Shown here in pieces: positions 40,080-50,996 of a stretch of DNA of 64,000 nucleotides. The number at the start of each line of letters is the position of its first letter. Position 1 is the first letter of the stretch. Source of the stretch: Arabidopsis thaliana. Taxonomy: Eukaryota; Streptophyta; Magnoliopsida; Brassicales; Brassicaceae. The position numbers were made by a program, and so were the translations under genes. Under the pieces are notes generated by a model. That model searched no databases. It was not told where the DNA came from and saw only the letters and a program-made list of their open reading frames with translations. The DNA lies in contig NC_003075.7 in the NCBI RefSeq assembly GCF_000001735.4, forward strand, positions 6,325,001 to 6,389,000, given 5' to 3'.

Positions 40080-40767
40080 ACATTGATAGTGCTTACCATT
40101 ATTCTAAAATTGTAATATCAGAAAAATCATGAGAATAAGTTTCTTAGTACGAAGAAAAAAAAACTTAAGAGAAATTTAAAGAACATTTTTATATCTTTTT
40201 ATTCAACTTGTTCGACTTTGTTAGAAAGGGGAATAAAGAAGAACTATTTTTATGTTCCAAATTTAGAAAATAATACTATTTTTTATCTCATAATCGATAG
40301 AAAATTCCACTAAAAATTAAAAAAATTTATTCAGACAAAAAAAAGCTAAATTTTAATCATATGCAAATCTTTTTTTTTTATATAGATATAGTTCTCTAGA
40401 AAAACATTAATTGGTGTTAACACTCTTAAGTACTTTAGAAATATTTTAGAACTTACGCTTAATCATATGATTAGGCTCAATAGTCTACATGCATTTGATT
40501 CTTGTGTGTGGTAATAATAAGGATTATTTTATTGGATCGATTTGTAAGAAAAAATGACTAATAAAAGCAATGAAATATTACGATCTTTGTGCTGGATGAA
40601 ATTGTGTAATTTCGATATTTTCGAGAAATATAATTTTATGTGGTTTTTTTTTTTTTTTTGTAAACGTGTGGTTTTGTTGTTACTTGTTACTATGCAGTTG
40701 TAGTTAAGTGCTATGAAGGAGGAGGTCGCTGCAGAGGCTTCATGCAAGGAGAGATCATAAGCCCTAA
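40080..40767. other. 3' flank of the neprosin gene and spacer
   Basis: Up to about 40470 this is the duplicated downstream flank (compare 35280-35640). The remainder is AT-rich with no recognised gene. Confidence 0.45.
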
Positions 40768-42675
40768 GGGCATCTCCAACCACAACACTAAAATGGTGTT
40801 AGAATAACACTATATTTGGTGTGATTTTCACACTAAATTCTTTTTCATCTCCAACCACAACACCAAAAGTCACACTAAAAATACTATTCTCTATTATTAT
40901 TTTATTAACCTAAAATATGAATACTTTAAAAATATTTAATAATATTGAAACAAATGTTAGACAACAAATTATTACATTAAACAAATTTAATACAAAATAA
41001 AGAAACACAATATATTATTTAATTAAACACAACATATTATTTTATTCTTCATTAATTAATATAACATAATATTACAATTTTTGTCATATTCTATTCAAGA
41101 AGATATACAATTGTGTCATGTGTATCTCGATGTTTCCCAAAATCCAATAATAGGAATAAACCAATCAGGAGATCAACTATGGACAAGAGTTGAAGCTGAG
41201 TATCATAAATCCGATCCTTTTCGTCTTCAACGAAGACCAAAAAGATCTTTACAAACTCGAATGACGTCAATTCTTTCTGCAGTCTCAAAGCTGAGAGGAT
41301 GCGTTAACCAAATTGAGAATAAAAATCCTAGCGGTGCTTCTGAAGAAGACATTGTAAGTACTCAATTATAAATTCTTGTGTTTACTAACTTATCTTTATT
41401 AAATTATTTGTACATGCTAACTTATTTTTATTTGTTTCTTGTAAATATGTAATCAGTTAAACCAAGCGAAGATGTTATTAACTCAATATGAAAAATACAA
41501 GAGAGGATTCAAATTTGATCATGTATGGCCTATTCTTAAAGGTATTGAGAAATTTGCTAATGATAACATGAAGACACCCCCTGCATTCCAAGGAGAAGGT
41601 CGTGATGTTACGTCATCTTCATCATTTTCAATCAATACCGAGTCATCACCTTCCCCTGGTATGAATTCAATTGATCTAAATATGGATAGTGAAGATGCCA
41701 ATTTTAGTTTATCTTCAAGGCCTATGGGTTTGAAAAAAGCAAAGCGAAAACAACAATCTGAAGAACAGTTTAAACAACTTTTGGAGCAAAATGATAAACT
41801 TATCAAAGCTATTACTAAAGGTACTTCTGAAAGAAATGAAATTCAAAGGCAGAAGATCGAGGTAGCTAGAATGAAAGAAGAGAATAAAATATTATTTGCA
41901 GATTTGAATTCTATAAGTGATCCATCCTCTCGTGCATATGTTGAAAATGAGAGAAAAAGAATTTTGGAAAAAAGAGCACAAACAAACCAACATGAAGAAG
42001 ATGGTGAAGGCTCCCAATATCATGGATCTCAATATCGAGCATCTCATTATCAAGAAAGTCTATTTCATGGAAAACAAGTTCAAGGAGAACCGGATCAAGG
42101 TGAAGACAAAAGATCACCAAATAACCAAGAAGATTTTACCCAATATTATAATTATCTTAGCGGAACCGGAAATAATTTTCCTTAACCATTTGTGAAGCTT
42201 TTGTTATGTTTTTAAAACATATCTTGTTGCATTTAGTTTTTATGTTTGTGTGGTTTTAATTTTTTAATTATGTTATAAATGTATAATTTATTTTATTGTA
42301 TTTTCAATCAACTTCGGTATTAGTTTTAATATTTTCTACTAATCCATCATTTTATTAAATTAAAGATTACAAAAATAGTACTTATAAATTATTTTTTAGT
42401 TACAACCCTTAGTTAGATTACTTAAATCTCATTACAAATCATATATAATCTATTATAACTAAATAAGCTATTTTAATATATAATAATGTTAACACAAAAG
42501 AAAAAATTATTATTTTAATATTTGCCGTGGCTACAGTAGTGCATCAAATATAGTGTTACACTGTACAAAAAAAGAGAATCACACTATTATAGTGCAAATT
42601 ATACCGTCTGATTGGAGTGAAAAAGTAAACATGCCCACGTTATTTTAACGTTTTCCCGTGGCGTTGGACTTGGCC
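40768..42675 (+). mobile_element. PIF/Harbinger-type element lacking its transposase
   Basis: The left end TAAGGGCATCTCCAACCAC and the right end (inverse) TAAGGCCAAGTCCAACGCC share a TAAGG...TCCAAC pattern, with TAA/TTA at the junctions as in PIF/Harbinger insertions. The CCAACCACAACAC phrase occurs twice at the left end (40775 and 40851). The only coding content is the Myb/NAM-associated ORF at 41081-42185; I see no DDE transposase. It is non-autonomous. Confidence 0.65.
41081..42185 (+). pseudogene. PIF/Harbinger ORF1 (Myb/SANT-like plus NAM-associated domain)
   Basis: Two exons, 41081-41353 and 41457-42185, joined in frame (EDI/LNQAK). The first has the trihelix/Myb-like pattern (SIQEDIQLCHVYLDVSQNPI, later DQLWTRVEAEYH). 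The second carries the NAM-associated C-terminal domain common to these ORFs: a Ser-rich linker, GLKKAKRKQQ, then a long helix EEQFKQLLEQNDKLIKAITK. In Harbinger elements such a protein helps the transposase bind DNA and enter the nucleus. No in-frame ATG lies upstream of 41081 before a stop at 41057, so the N-terminus is truncated or begins at a non-ATG codon. It is otherwise open, and host use cannot be excluded. Confidence 0.65.
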
Positions 42676-42965
42676 TTAGATATAAATGAACTCATGCCAG
42701 AAAATATTAAGTTACGTACTGTCAATGATTGAAAGTGAAAGTTTTGTTTGATCAAGAATCAGGGAGCAGTCATCTATTTAGTTTTCCTTGACTAGCATTG
42801 TAAAGATCATTTTTCAAGAATTTGATGTTCTTTCTGATTAAAAATCTTATACCACTAGGTTTGGAATATTAACAAGACTACAAGAGTCTAACATCCCATT
42901 ATGAATCAAACTTTTTTTCCAGGTTTATTGTACACTATAGAGAACTTGTTCAGTAATCAATAGTC
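42676..42965. other. Spacer
   Basis: AT-rich, nothing recognised; it precedes the F-box relic. Confidence 0.4.
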
Positions 42966-43662
42966 TTGTTTAGGTATGAAATATATGACTTTACCCCTAA
43001 TTCGTGGAGATTTGTTGGTGAAGATAGCGACTGGTTCATACCACGGACCACGGTTAAAAGAGCATGTCATGTCTGTAAATGGAAATACTTACTGGCTTGC
43101 TTGCACGCAAGACATAGAAAGTGGGGAATTCTTACTTTGTTTGGATTTTTCAATAGAGAGATTTACAAGTGTGTCTCTCCCGGGTGATCATCCTTTTTAT
43201 CATCATCCTATCACTTTATCAGTGACTAGAGAAGATCAAAAATGTTGTATGTTAGCTACTCGTGGCATGCGAGTAGGCGATATAGATGTATCATGTAGGG
43301 ATTGCAACTAAGATTGACGGTACCGGAGCCGCGTCATGGAGAAAGTTTCTACAAGCCTTTTTGGTTTGCTAGTGGGATAAATTTTTGGTCGACCAGGAGA
43401 ACAAAGTTTTGGTGTGTCGTGGTAAGCATGGGGTCTCCAACGTTTTTTTACACGTTGTGGGAGAAGATAAATGTATACAATTGGATCATGATGAGGAAGA
43501 ATCTCAATGGTCACTTCTTAATCAGTTATGTTCCAACGTTGGTTCAAATCCAACAAGGTCTATAGTTCTTGTAGTGAGGCAAAAAGAAAGTACAAGAGCT
43601 AATAGTAGTAATCTATGACTGTCTCATTAAGTTATGCATTTTCTATCCAAGTCTTGATATTT
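42966..43662 (+). pseudogene. 3' fragment of an F-box gene
   Basis: Aligned by eye it matches 26443-27135 of the intact F-box gene, from YEIYDF through the C-terminus and into the 3' UTR (shared TCTATCCAAGTC phrase). Two or more frameshifts (near 43030 and 43300) break it, and it has no F-box. It is complementary in coverage to the 5' relic at 27614-30858, with a gap of roughly 110 residues missing from both. Confidence 0.8.
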
Positions 43663-43966
43663 GAGATAAATAATTATATTTAATCAATAATTATTTATTC
43701 ATTTTTTAAATTTTGTTTATATATCTAAGATCGATTCAAATAGTATTCACATTTCTACAATTCTTGAAACTATTGGAACAACTTAGCTTTGGTTGTGTCG
43801 ATGCCATGACCACTGACTTTAGTTGTTAAGTCATGGTTTTAATATTTGTTGTAACAAAAAGATTTGATTCCTCAACAAGTTTTTCTTCTGTGTAAGATAA
43901 TATATTACAGAAACTTTTATTATTAAACATCAATGGCTCCGGAACCATGATGTTGTGTGTATATCT
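43663..43966. other. Spacer and 3' flank of BBX23
   Basis: Nothing recognised beyond the probable 3' UTR of the minus-strand B-box gene. Confidence 0.4.
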
Positions 43967-44526
43967 CTAAGGACTTAAGATTACAGAAGGATTCTTGTGT
44001 ACTATCTCACCTGAGTTTCCAGCTTCAGTTTCCTCACTAGAGTACTGACTATTCAGAGACACTTTTGACTGAATCTGGTAAGTTTCAGAGCTAAAACTAG
44101 TGCTGCATTCGGAGTTTTCAGTCAAAGACTGATCAGAAACTTGTACTCCAGAAAGTAAGAATCTTTGGTGAGAATTGCAAGTGTGAATGGCTTCATCACA
44201 ATCATTGCACAGCATTGCTCTATCCTCTAAGCAGAAGAAGTACCCTTTTCTCTCCTGCATATACATATATATGAGACATCGGTTAAAGAGCTCAGCGAGT
44301 GTTTAAAGAGAAAAGAGATTGGAACCTGGCAGATATCACATAGAGGAGCTCCAGAAGCTGTGGTGGCTGAGGCTGCATCTTTTTGTAAGGCGACTCGGTG
44401 ATGTCTTTGGAAAAGTTTATTAGCTTCATGAACCTTAATGTCACATGGCTTGCATAGTACAGCTTCATCTGAACAACAAAGTACTTCTGCTTCAGCCTTT
44501 TCACACACTTCACATTGTATCTTCAT
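43967..44526 (-). CDS. BBX23: Double B-box zinc finger protein
   Basis: Two exons, 44526-44326 and 44254-43967, give 162 residues. B-box 1 is at residues 5-45 (CEVCEKAEAEVLCCSDEAVL, ending HEANKLFQRHHR). B-box 2 begins at CDIC (residues 63-66) and runs across the intron to about 105 (GYFFCLEDRAMLCNDCDEAI, ending NSHQRF). There is no CCT domain, so it fits the two-B-box class IV of short BBX proteins. The tail is Ser-rich. BBX proteins of this class act with HY5 in seedling light responses and are targets of COP1-type degradation. The name is from memory of At4g10240. The 162-residue length fits a complete gene. A copia LTR relic lies directly upstream. Confidence 0.9.
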
Positions 44527-44698
44527 CCTTCAACTTTATAATCCAAATCAATGTAAATTGCCAATACACAGACAGAACAAATGTTCTTTGACATTTATGA
44601 GAATTAGGACAAGGAGTGAATCTAAATATAGGAAACAAGAAAGAACAAGCTTAAATAAGTTCACATGTGTGGTGGGATCATAAGTTATATCAAAACCT

Positions 44699-45110
44699 GG
44701 CTCTGATACCAAGAGGAATTGATGATCTTTATTCATGAAAAGAGAGAACTATATATAGATATACAACGATATGTCGAAGACGAAATTTTTATCTCAATAT
44801 GGGGTTATTAGACCAACTTTGGGTGGCATTTAAACCAATAAATGTTCTCCTACCAAAATCTCCATGACAAGATCTTTTTCAGAAGCTTGTATAGTTTTAC
44901 TTTCTTTTGAAAACATAAATTGACAAACATAGCGACAAGCTTCTCTTAAGACACAAGCATGGCAAGCCAAAAGTAAAGGCAGGACCACAATATGCATAAA
45001 GACTGTGGAATTAAAAGTAACTAGCCATAGGGCAATAGAGGTCAAAAACTCTAAAATGTTGTCAGAAACTGAAATGGAGCATGGCATCATTCAAACTCTC
45101 TCCCATTCCT
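44699..45110 (-). mobile_element. Ty1/copia LTR relic upstream of BBX23
   Basis: The minus strand has TTGGTATCAGAGCCAGG at about 44697-44713, the copia primer-binding site. It is preceded by TCATGAATAAAGATCATCAA and a TATATATAG stretch, as in an LTR 3' half with TATA and poly-A signals. The LTR probably extends to about 45110. No retroelement coding remains. The BBX23 start codon is about 170 bp from the primer-binding site, so the gene's leader or promoter may lie in element-derived DNA. Confidence 0.5.
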
Positions 45111-45386
45111 TTCCCATGCAGCAGCCAAAATTCTAAGACTCATCACAAACAGAATTGGTCCCAAATATCATAATGGGCCAATAAAAATAGGCCTGGATAT
45201 AAATAACTATTAAGGCCCAATCCAATCCATAGTTTTTACATGAAGTCTCTGGAACATGAGAGAAGACCCTTAAAGGCACAACAAACTTATCCAACGTGTA
45301 GTAACATAATTAGTACAAGTCACAGCCAAAAAAGCTAGAACAATCTCAATATCTCTCTCTGCAAAACTCTACCAAAAGAAAGATAT

Positions 45387-45399
45387 TTCAAGAAACTTC
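45387..45399 (+). promoter_or_regulatory. Heat shock element of HSP22.0
   Basis: TTCAAGAAACTTC is a perfect TTC-nn-GAA-nn-TTC triplet, the binding site of heat shock factors. It lies 23 bp upstream of a TATA box, a normal distance for heat shock genes. Confidence 0.8.
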
Positions 45400-45422
45400 T
45401 TCATTCTTCATACAATGTGTAT

Positions 45423-45430
45423 TATATATA
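45423..45430 (+). promoter_or_regulatory. TATA box of HSP22.0
   Basis: TATATATA followed by CACC, about 107 bp before the start codon; transcription would start near 45455-45460. Confidence 0.65.
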
Positions 45431-45536
45431 CACCAGAGAATTGAGACTAACCATCATAGAAAACAAAATAAGAAAGTGAAGTTAAAAGCCTAAAATTTTG
45501 GTTTCAACCTTCTACAATAAATCCAAATCACTAACC

Positions 45537-46124
45537 ATGATGAAGCACTTGCTAAGCATCTTCTTCATAGGAGCTTTGTTGCTTGGAAACATCAAAACAA
45601 GTGAAGGGTCTTTGTCTTCTGCACTTGAAACTACTCCAGGCAGCTTGCTATCCGATCTCTGGCTAGACCGGTTCCCTGATCCATTCAAGATCTTGGAGAG
45701 AATCCCATTAGGACTCGAGAGGGACACAAGCGTGGCTCTGTCTCCAGCAAGAGTAGACTGGAAAGAAACAGCAGAAGGGCATGAGATAATGCTCGATATC
45801 CCCGGTTTGAAGAAGGATGAAGTAAAGATAGAAGTGGAGGAGAACGGAGTTTTACGAGTCAGTGGAGAGAGGAAAAGAGAAGAAGAGAAGAAAGGAGATC
45901 AATGGCATAGAGTGGAGAGATCATATGGAAAATTCTGGAGACAGTTCAAGCTACCTGATAATGTAGATATGGAATCAGTCAAGGCCAAGCTTGAGAATGG
46001 TGTGCTCACTATTAACCTCACGAAACTATCTCCTGAAAAAGTTAAGGGTCCAAGAGTTGTTAACATTGCAGCTGAAGAAGACCAAACTGCAAAAATCAGC
46101 TCTTCTGAATCCAAAGAACTCTGA
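45537..46124 (+). CDS. HSP22.0: ER-targeted small heat shock protein (class HSP20)
   Basis: A single exon of 195 residues starting at the ATG at 45537; an upstream frame extension lacks an ATG. A signal peptide covers residues about 1-24 (hydrophobic [13 protein letters not shown]). The alpha-crystallin domain runs from about 70 to 165, with the family marks [42 protein letters not shown] and [10 protein letters not shown]. The protein ends in SKEL, a KDEL-like ER retention signal. It is a holdase chaperone of the ER lumen, induced by heat. A perfect heat shock element and a TATA box are directly upstream. The name is from memory of At4g10250. Confidence 0.95.
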   Translation: MMKHLLSIFFIGALLLGNIKTSEGSLSSALETTPGSLLSDLWLDRFPDPFKILERIPLGLERDTSVALSPARVDWKETAEGHEIMLDIPGLKKDEVKIEVEENGVLRVSGERKREEEKKGDQWHRVERSYGKFWRQFKLPDNVDMESVKAKLENGVLTINLTKLSPEKVKGPRVVNIAAEEDQTAKISSSESKEL

Positions 46125-46485
46125 TATTGAAGAAACTATATATTACTTTCTGAGTCTGAAGAGAGTTATTATAAATCCAAGAGTTTTGAGTTTCATATTG
46201 TGTAAGCTAAATGGAGTGTCATGTTTTGTAACCTATCTACCAAAATCTCTGTAACCTTCTCTATATGCAATAAAATGTTCATTTCTTTATATTATAGAGC
46301 CTCTTGATTATTTGTTATAGAACATTAGTCATGTAATTAAAAATCAAGGTATATGAATTAGTTTGGAATCAATTTTGGCAGAAACTTGAAACTAGATTTA
46401 TTCAGATAACAGAGAAAATACTCTGTGAAAACCAAGGAAATTGACAAGAGTGAAGAAACAGAAACAGAACAGAACAAGATTGAAA

Positions 46486-47770
46486 CTATTTAGACTTAGA
46501 TTTCATGAGCTTTTGAGCATCAGCTGGAGTGGGAAGTGCAGGAATAGCTCCTTTCTGAGTAGTACACACTGCTCCACATGCATTTGCAAAGGCAAGTGCT
46601 TCCTTCAGCTTCCCTTCATCCTGCAACATTCACATTACTCAATCACCAAAACTCAATTTCATATGCCTTATCTATGAACTGAAAACGTCTTTGGTTATAC
46701 GTACATCGAGTATGGAGCCATCTTTTCCCAATGAGACAAGAAATGCACCAACAAATGAATCACCAGCTCCAGTTGTGTCAACTGCTTTCACAGCGTATCC
46801 AGGCACTCTCCCTTTGAATTTCTGCGCTTTTCGACAGTCGAAAAACTTTGTTTAGATAACTCCAAAACACACACAATCATGTCGAATTTGATCCCTTACC
46901 TTTGTGTAGTATCTGCAACCTTTCTCTCCATCAGTAACAATAAGCAGCTTAAGCTTATCATGCATAAGAGACAAAACAACATCATCCTTCTCCGCATCTC
47001 CACGCGTTAGAAACGTTACCTCATCATCGCTTACCTACACATCACGAAACTCGAACACTAAGATCATCGAAAACACGAGTCCGGTTGTTACAACAAAAAC
47101 AAACATACCTTGATAATATCAGCCTCATTCCAAATACTTTTGATGCCTTCTATAGCAGCTTCAGTAGAAGGCCAAAGAGGCAACCGAACGTTCGGGTCAT
47201 AAGAGAGTAAGACTCCCGCATCTTTAGCGGTTTTCATCGCAGCCATGTGAGCTGTTCTACATGGCTCAGAGATCAAGCTAATGGAACCATAGTGGAAAAT
47301 CTTAGCTTTCTTGATAAGATCCTTGTTGAGTTCAGATTCTTTCAAGAGCATGTCCGCACTAGGGTTCCTGTAAAACATAAACTCTCTCTCACCATCTTTC
47401 TTCAAAGTCACAAAGGCCAACGCGGTTCTTGCATTGGTATCAAAGCAAACACCTTCACTGTTCACACCGTTCTTCTTCAATATGTTAACCAACATGTGTC
47501 CAAACTCATCATCACCAAACTATAAAAGACATTACACAATCACATATCACTTTTCACCATCAGTTAATAGATTCTAACATAAATTATACAAACCTTGCCG
47601 ATGAAAGCTGATTTGCCACCGAGTTTGGTGATGGCACAAGCAACATTAGCAGGAGCACCACCAGGGGCTTTGAGAAAACCGGTGGACTCAGCTAAAGAAA
47701 CACCAGAAGTGTCAGGGACAAAGTCGATAAGCATTTCACCAAAGGAAACTATCAATGGAGTATTAGCCAT
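46486..47770 (-). CDS. Fructokinase, pfkB family
   Basis: Five exons on the minus strand: 47770-47594, 47519-47109, 47034-46900, 46821-46705 and 46620-46486, giving 324 residues, the usual plant fructokinase size. It phosphorylates fructose to fructose 6-phosphate with ATP in the cytosol; there is no transit peptide. The first pfkB signature is at residues about 35-60 ([20 protein letters not shown]). The second, with the catalytic Asp, is [13 protein letters not shown] near residues 250-262. [11 protein letters not shown] near the start contributes to sugar binding. All introns close in frame. By order this is At4g10260, for which different fructokinase numbers are in use, so I give no symbol. 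Confidence 0.95.
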
Positions 47771-48225
47771 CTTTACTCAGACAAGAAATGTTCACACACA
47801 TAAACCAAACAAAATTAACCTCTCTTTATTAAGCTGGAGAATTAGCAACAGAACTGCATGAAAAATGGGATAAGCATTTAACAAAATCCCTAACTTGTAG
47901 TAAAAACTCAGTACAAACTTTTGACTGTAACAAACCTCCAATTTAGGGTCCTAATTATATCAACAGAAATAAATCTTTGTCACACACAACGTACCAAATT
48001 CTCTGTATTTATATTCAAAGTTTAAGTCTTTCTTACTTAGTTGCAGTAACTGAAAAATCCGATTTGAACAAATCTTATGAAAAGAGATTAATCATTAGTT
48101 CAAGACTCAAGAGTCACTTTACAGAGCAAATTCTATACATTTTTAACCTTTTTAAGGGTTTTAAACCCTAAAAGAGACATTATCAAAACTCTATGATTAG
48201 GGTTTTCAAATCCCTCCATTGTCCA
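47771..48225. other. Fructokinase upstream region and 3' flank of the small gene
   Basis: Holds the fructokinase promoter, read on the minus strand, and the probable 3' UTR of the DUF3774 gene at 48226. The plus frame at 47977-48171 has no family features. Confidence 0.4.
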
Positions 48226-48477
48226 TTAACTAGGACCCCAACAGCTCAAGTACATGACTGTCCTCAGCGATTCTTCAGCTTGCTTGGTCTTGTTGGTATA
48301 ATCGATTGATGAGGAAGAGAGCTTCTTAGCTTGCGACACGGATCTTAAGTTGTTGCGTAGATACTGATTCGCAGATCGGATCACGTAGTTCCAACGACAC
48401 ACGCCTAGTTGGTCTTTCAATGCCTCAACGGCTCCGATGCTTGCAGCAACCATCCACGTTTTGCTTGCAGAGCTCAT
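48226..48477 (-). CDS. Wound/hypoxia-induced small protein (DUF3774)
   Basis: A single exon of 83 residues. It starts [20 protein letters not shown] and ends [12 protein letters not shown], the hallmark N- and C-termini of the wound-induced DUF3774 family. Between them are LKDQLGVCRWNYVIRSANQ and a Ser/Lys-rich variable stretch. The biochemical role is unknown. The family contains core low-oxygen genes in Arabidopsis, and At4g10265 is the expected match. It is divergent from a paralogue at 49805, with 1.3 kb between the start codons. A hypoxia-type element lies about 170 bp upstream. Confidence 0.92.
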   Translation of the reverse strand: MSSASKTWMVAASIGAVEALKDQLGVCRWNYVIRSANQYLRNNLRSVSQAKKLSSSSIDYTNKTKQAEESLRTVMYLSCWGPS

Positions 48478-48643
48478 TTCTCTTTGTTTCTTTCTTGTTT
48501 AAGTGATTTGGTTTCGATTTTGTGTTTGTTGATGATGAATGAGAAGTGAATCAAAGTGGGTTTTGTTTATAAAAGAAGAGAAAGCAGACAAAAAGTGCCG
48601 TGCCTTTGGAGTTTGAAAGTGCAGACAAAAAGTGGGTTTTGTA

Positions 48644-48655
48644 GCTGCTGGTTTT
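48644..48655 (-). promoter_or_regulatory. Hypoxia-responsive promoter element upstream of the 48.2-kb gene
   Basis: AAAACCAGCAGC on the minus strand fits the HRPE bound by group VII ERF factors (RAP2.2/RAP2.12 type) as I remember it. It lies 167 bp upstream of the start codon, in the gene's orientation. Confidence 0.6.
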
Positions 48656-49500
48656 CTTGGTTTCTGCTGAAACTATGAATGTTTAGTTCAATGACGATTT
48701 TGCCCATGTTTAGTTCATCGACTTGAGCTGCTTTTTTTTTTTTTAAATAATAATATAGATCCTAATTTTTGTGTATACTAGAATGATCTGTATATTAAAT
48801 CTATAAAAATTTTAAAAATTAATGTACTACTTGAAACGAAATTTATTATTTATAAAATGACTGATTAAAGGATAAAATAAAACAAATCTCTATATTCTTT
48901 TTTACAATCTCTTTTTTTTAGTAAAATGTTAAATTTTATATCATTTTAAATTTTTGACAGAAGTTATAAAGAGAACTGAGAACGGATTAAAGCAATTTAC
49001 AGAAAAGTAAAATAATATTACTACTCTAATTGTATACGATTGCTCAAGAGCGCATACCAGTAAATCGCAAAGAAAAACACCAATTCCAAATCTACTAAAC
49101 TCGGAAATTTGTGTGGTTGTCACAGAACCAACATTCTAAAATTCTCATTCTAATTGTTATGAGCGGAAATATGTTTACTAATTTAGCGGAAATATTTGAT
49201 GATACTAGTTTTACTTTTGATTTTTTGAATACTCATGTTAAATGGTATTCATCTTCTGTATGAAAGAAAGAAAAAAAAAAAAAGTAAGTCATCGCAAAAC
49301 CATTTTTCTTTTGATTGAATTTTTATTTATTTATTTACATTTTGTGTTTAATATATTTTTTACTTTTTTGGTCGGCAAATGATTTTTGATATTATATTAT
49401 TATTCATCTCCAACATGCATTATTCTACAAGGAGATAAAGAAAACATTTACTATATTTCAAAACTTGGACACAACACGAAACCCAAACAAGTGAACAATC
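48656..49500. other. Spacer of the divergent DUF3774 pair
   Basis: AT-rich intergenic DNA with poly-A/T runs. The minus frame at 48941-49123 shows no family features. It probably holds regulatory DNA for both small genes. Confidence 0.4.
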
Positions 49501-49502
49501 TC

Positions 49503-49514
49503 AAAACCAGGTGC
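49503..49514 (+). promoter_or_regulatory. Hypoxia-type element upstream of the 49.8-kb gene
   Basis: AAAACCAGGTGC resembles the HRPE core AAACCAG, 291 bp upstream of the start codon and in the gene's orientation. It is weaker than the match at 48644-48655. Confidence 0.45.
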
Positions 49515-49804
49515 ACATGATAGCGGCACTCGTTAATCCAGGAACTACCAGAATCCCAATATTACCCCTTATCCAATTCGTTCTTAAAAGGCTAACAACG
49601 TCATTTTACTATCCAGACAGTAGTAAACAACCAAAACCAACGGCCACAGCTTCTAGTTTTAACTCCAACTACACGGCAATATTGTTGGCTTCTTCTCTCT
49701 TACATAAACACACCAATTCACTTCACTTTCTAAACATCATCAACAAAAACAATTCTCAATACACAAAACACAAAACACAAAGAAGTTTAATTCTCTGAAG
49801 AAAG

Positions 49805-50077
49805 ATGAGTTCTACAAGCAAAGCATGGACAGTGGCAGTGAGCATCGGAGCCGTAGAGGCATTAAAAGACCAACTAGGTCTTTGTCGGTGGAACTACATA
49901 CTCCGGTCGGTTAATCAACATCTCCGGAACAACGTTAGATCTGTTTCTCAAGGGAAAAGGTTCTCTTCGTCTTCTGTCTCCGCAGCCGTTACCTCCTCTG
50001 GTGAGAGCGAGAAGGCTAAGAAGGCTGAAGAATCTCTTAGAACAGTCATGTACTTGAGCTGTTGGGGTCCTAATTAA
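49805..50077 (+). CDS. Wound/hypoxia-induced small protein (DUF3774), paralogue
   Basis: A single exon of 90 residues, [20 protein letters not shown] to [12 protein letters not shown]. It is clearly a paralogue of the minus-strand gene at 48226, with a longer Ser/Ala-rich middle (about residues 55-72). The conserved [17 protein letters not shown] segment and the final SCWGP are the family signatures. Function is unknown; low-oxygen and wound induction is known for the group. The expected match is At4g10270. Upstream DNA from about 49500 contains the hypoxia-type element and a CA-rich leader. Confidence 0.92.
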   Translation: MSSTSKAWTVAVSIGAVEALKDQLGLCRWNYILRSVNQHLRNNVRSVSQGKRFSSSSVSAAVTSSGESEKAKKAEESLRTVMYLSCWGPN

Positions 50078-50219
50078 ATTGTATATAATATATAGTTTTC
50101 TTACTTCTATAATCAGAATCCTAATCAACATTGCAATTCCATAGATATTATTAGTTCAAAGTAGTAACCAAGTACAACAAACAAACATCAATGTGACTCA
50201 AATTCTCTCTACAAAGTCA

Positions 50220-50996
50220 CTACTCCTCTAAGCTATATTGCTTCTTCACAGCTTCAGTTATCTCCCAAACAACTTTCATATCTTTAGGGAAAACAACAAC
50301 ATCTCCTTTCCCTATCTCAAAGGTTTCTTCTTCTTCGTCGTATCCGTCTACATTCACTTTCACTTTCCCTTCCATGAAATATATTGTCTCTGTCTTCTTA
50401 AACTCCCATGGAAACTTGCTTGGAGCACCTTCCCACCTACTCAATGTACATCACAACTCAGTCCATAAATGCAATGTATAACATTTTTCTCTGGTTTATT
50501 CGTCTAATTTAAGAATCAATCATTTGTAGAGAGACTAACACAAAAATTACATGATTCAGACACAAGTGAACTTGTCTGTTTCAGAGTCTCAGACACAAGT
50601 ATATGTAAACAGATTCTTGCAGCAGGAAATGTCCTGAGCTAACAGTGGTGAGATTCTGTAAAATTGATGATACAAATCCTCAGGTTGGATCAACACTAAC
50701 AAGTAAAGCCATTGAGGAAAACCCTAAGCCCTAGTTCTGTATCTGCGCCATTAAAGCAAAGAAGCAGAGAGATATGAGAAAGTTACTGACTTGGGCCAAG
50801 AGGCAACGCCTAATTGAGCAAGTTTGGTATCTGAAGCTTGACGCAAGATCTTGACACCATGAATTTCAGTAGGAATCTCAGAATCGGAAGAGACAGATAC
50901 GATTGCTTCTTTAGGGTTTAGCTTCGTGGTGATGAAAGAAACGCAAACGCAGACTGTTACGAGAAGCAGAGATAACGTTAAAAAATGATTACCCAT
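50220..50996 (-). CDS. Cupin-fold (RmlC-like) protein with N-terminal hydrophobic segment
   Basis: Two exons, 50996-50791 and 50436-50220, joined within a Lys codon (WPK/WEG), give 140 residues. The ATG at 50996 is chosen over an in-frame GTG at 51008. Residues about 5-27 are hydrophobic (LTLSLLLVTVCVCVSFI), suggesting a signal peptide or anchor. The small cupin domain (DUF861 type) covers about 60-140: WPKWEGAPSKFPWEF, TIYFMEGKVKVNVD, then GKGDVVVFPKDMKVVWEI. Typical metal-binding cupin histidines are absent, so catalysis is doubtful. It shares its intron position with the two cupin genes at 54958 and 59564. By order this is At4g10280. Confidence 0.85.

Larger units (their letters stand above)
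36460..40470 (+). repeat. Neprosin-gene duplication unit, copy 2
   Basis: Matches 31400-35640 in flanks, exons and parts of introns. Introns differ by small insertions such as a TA microsatellite here and the SINE in copy 1. Confidence 0.75.

Noticed and set aside
45512..45727. Minus-strand frames opposite HSP22.0
   Set aside because: They are shadows of a well-supported HSP20 gene on the + strand.
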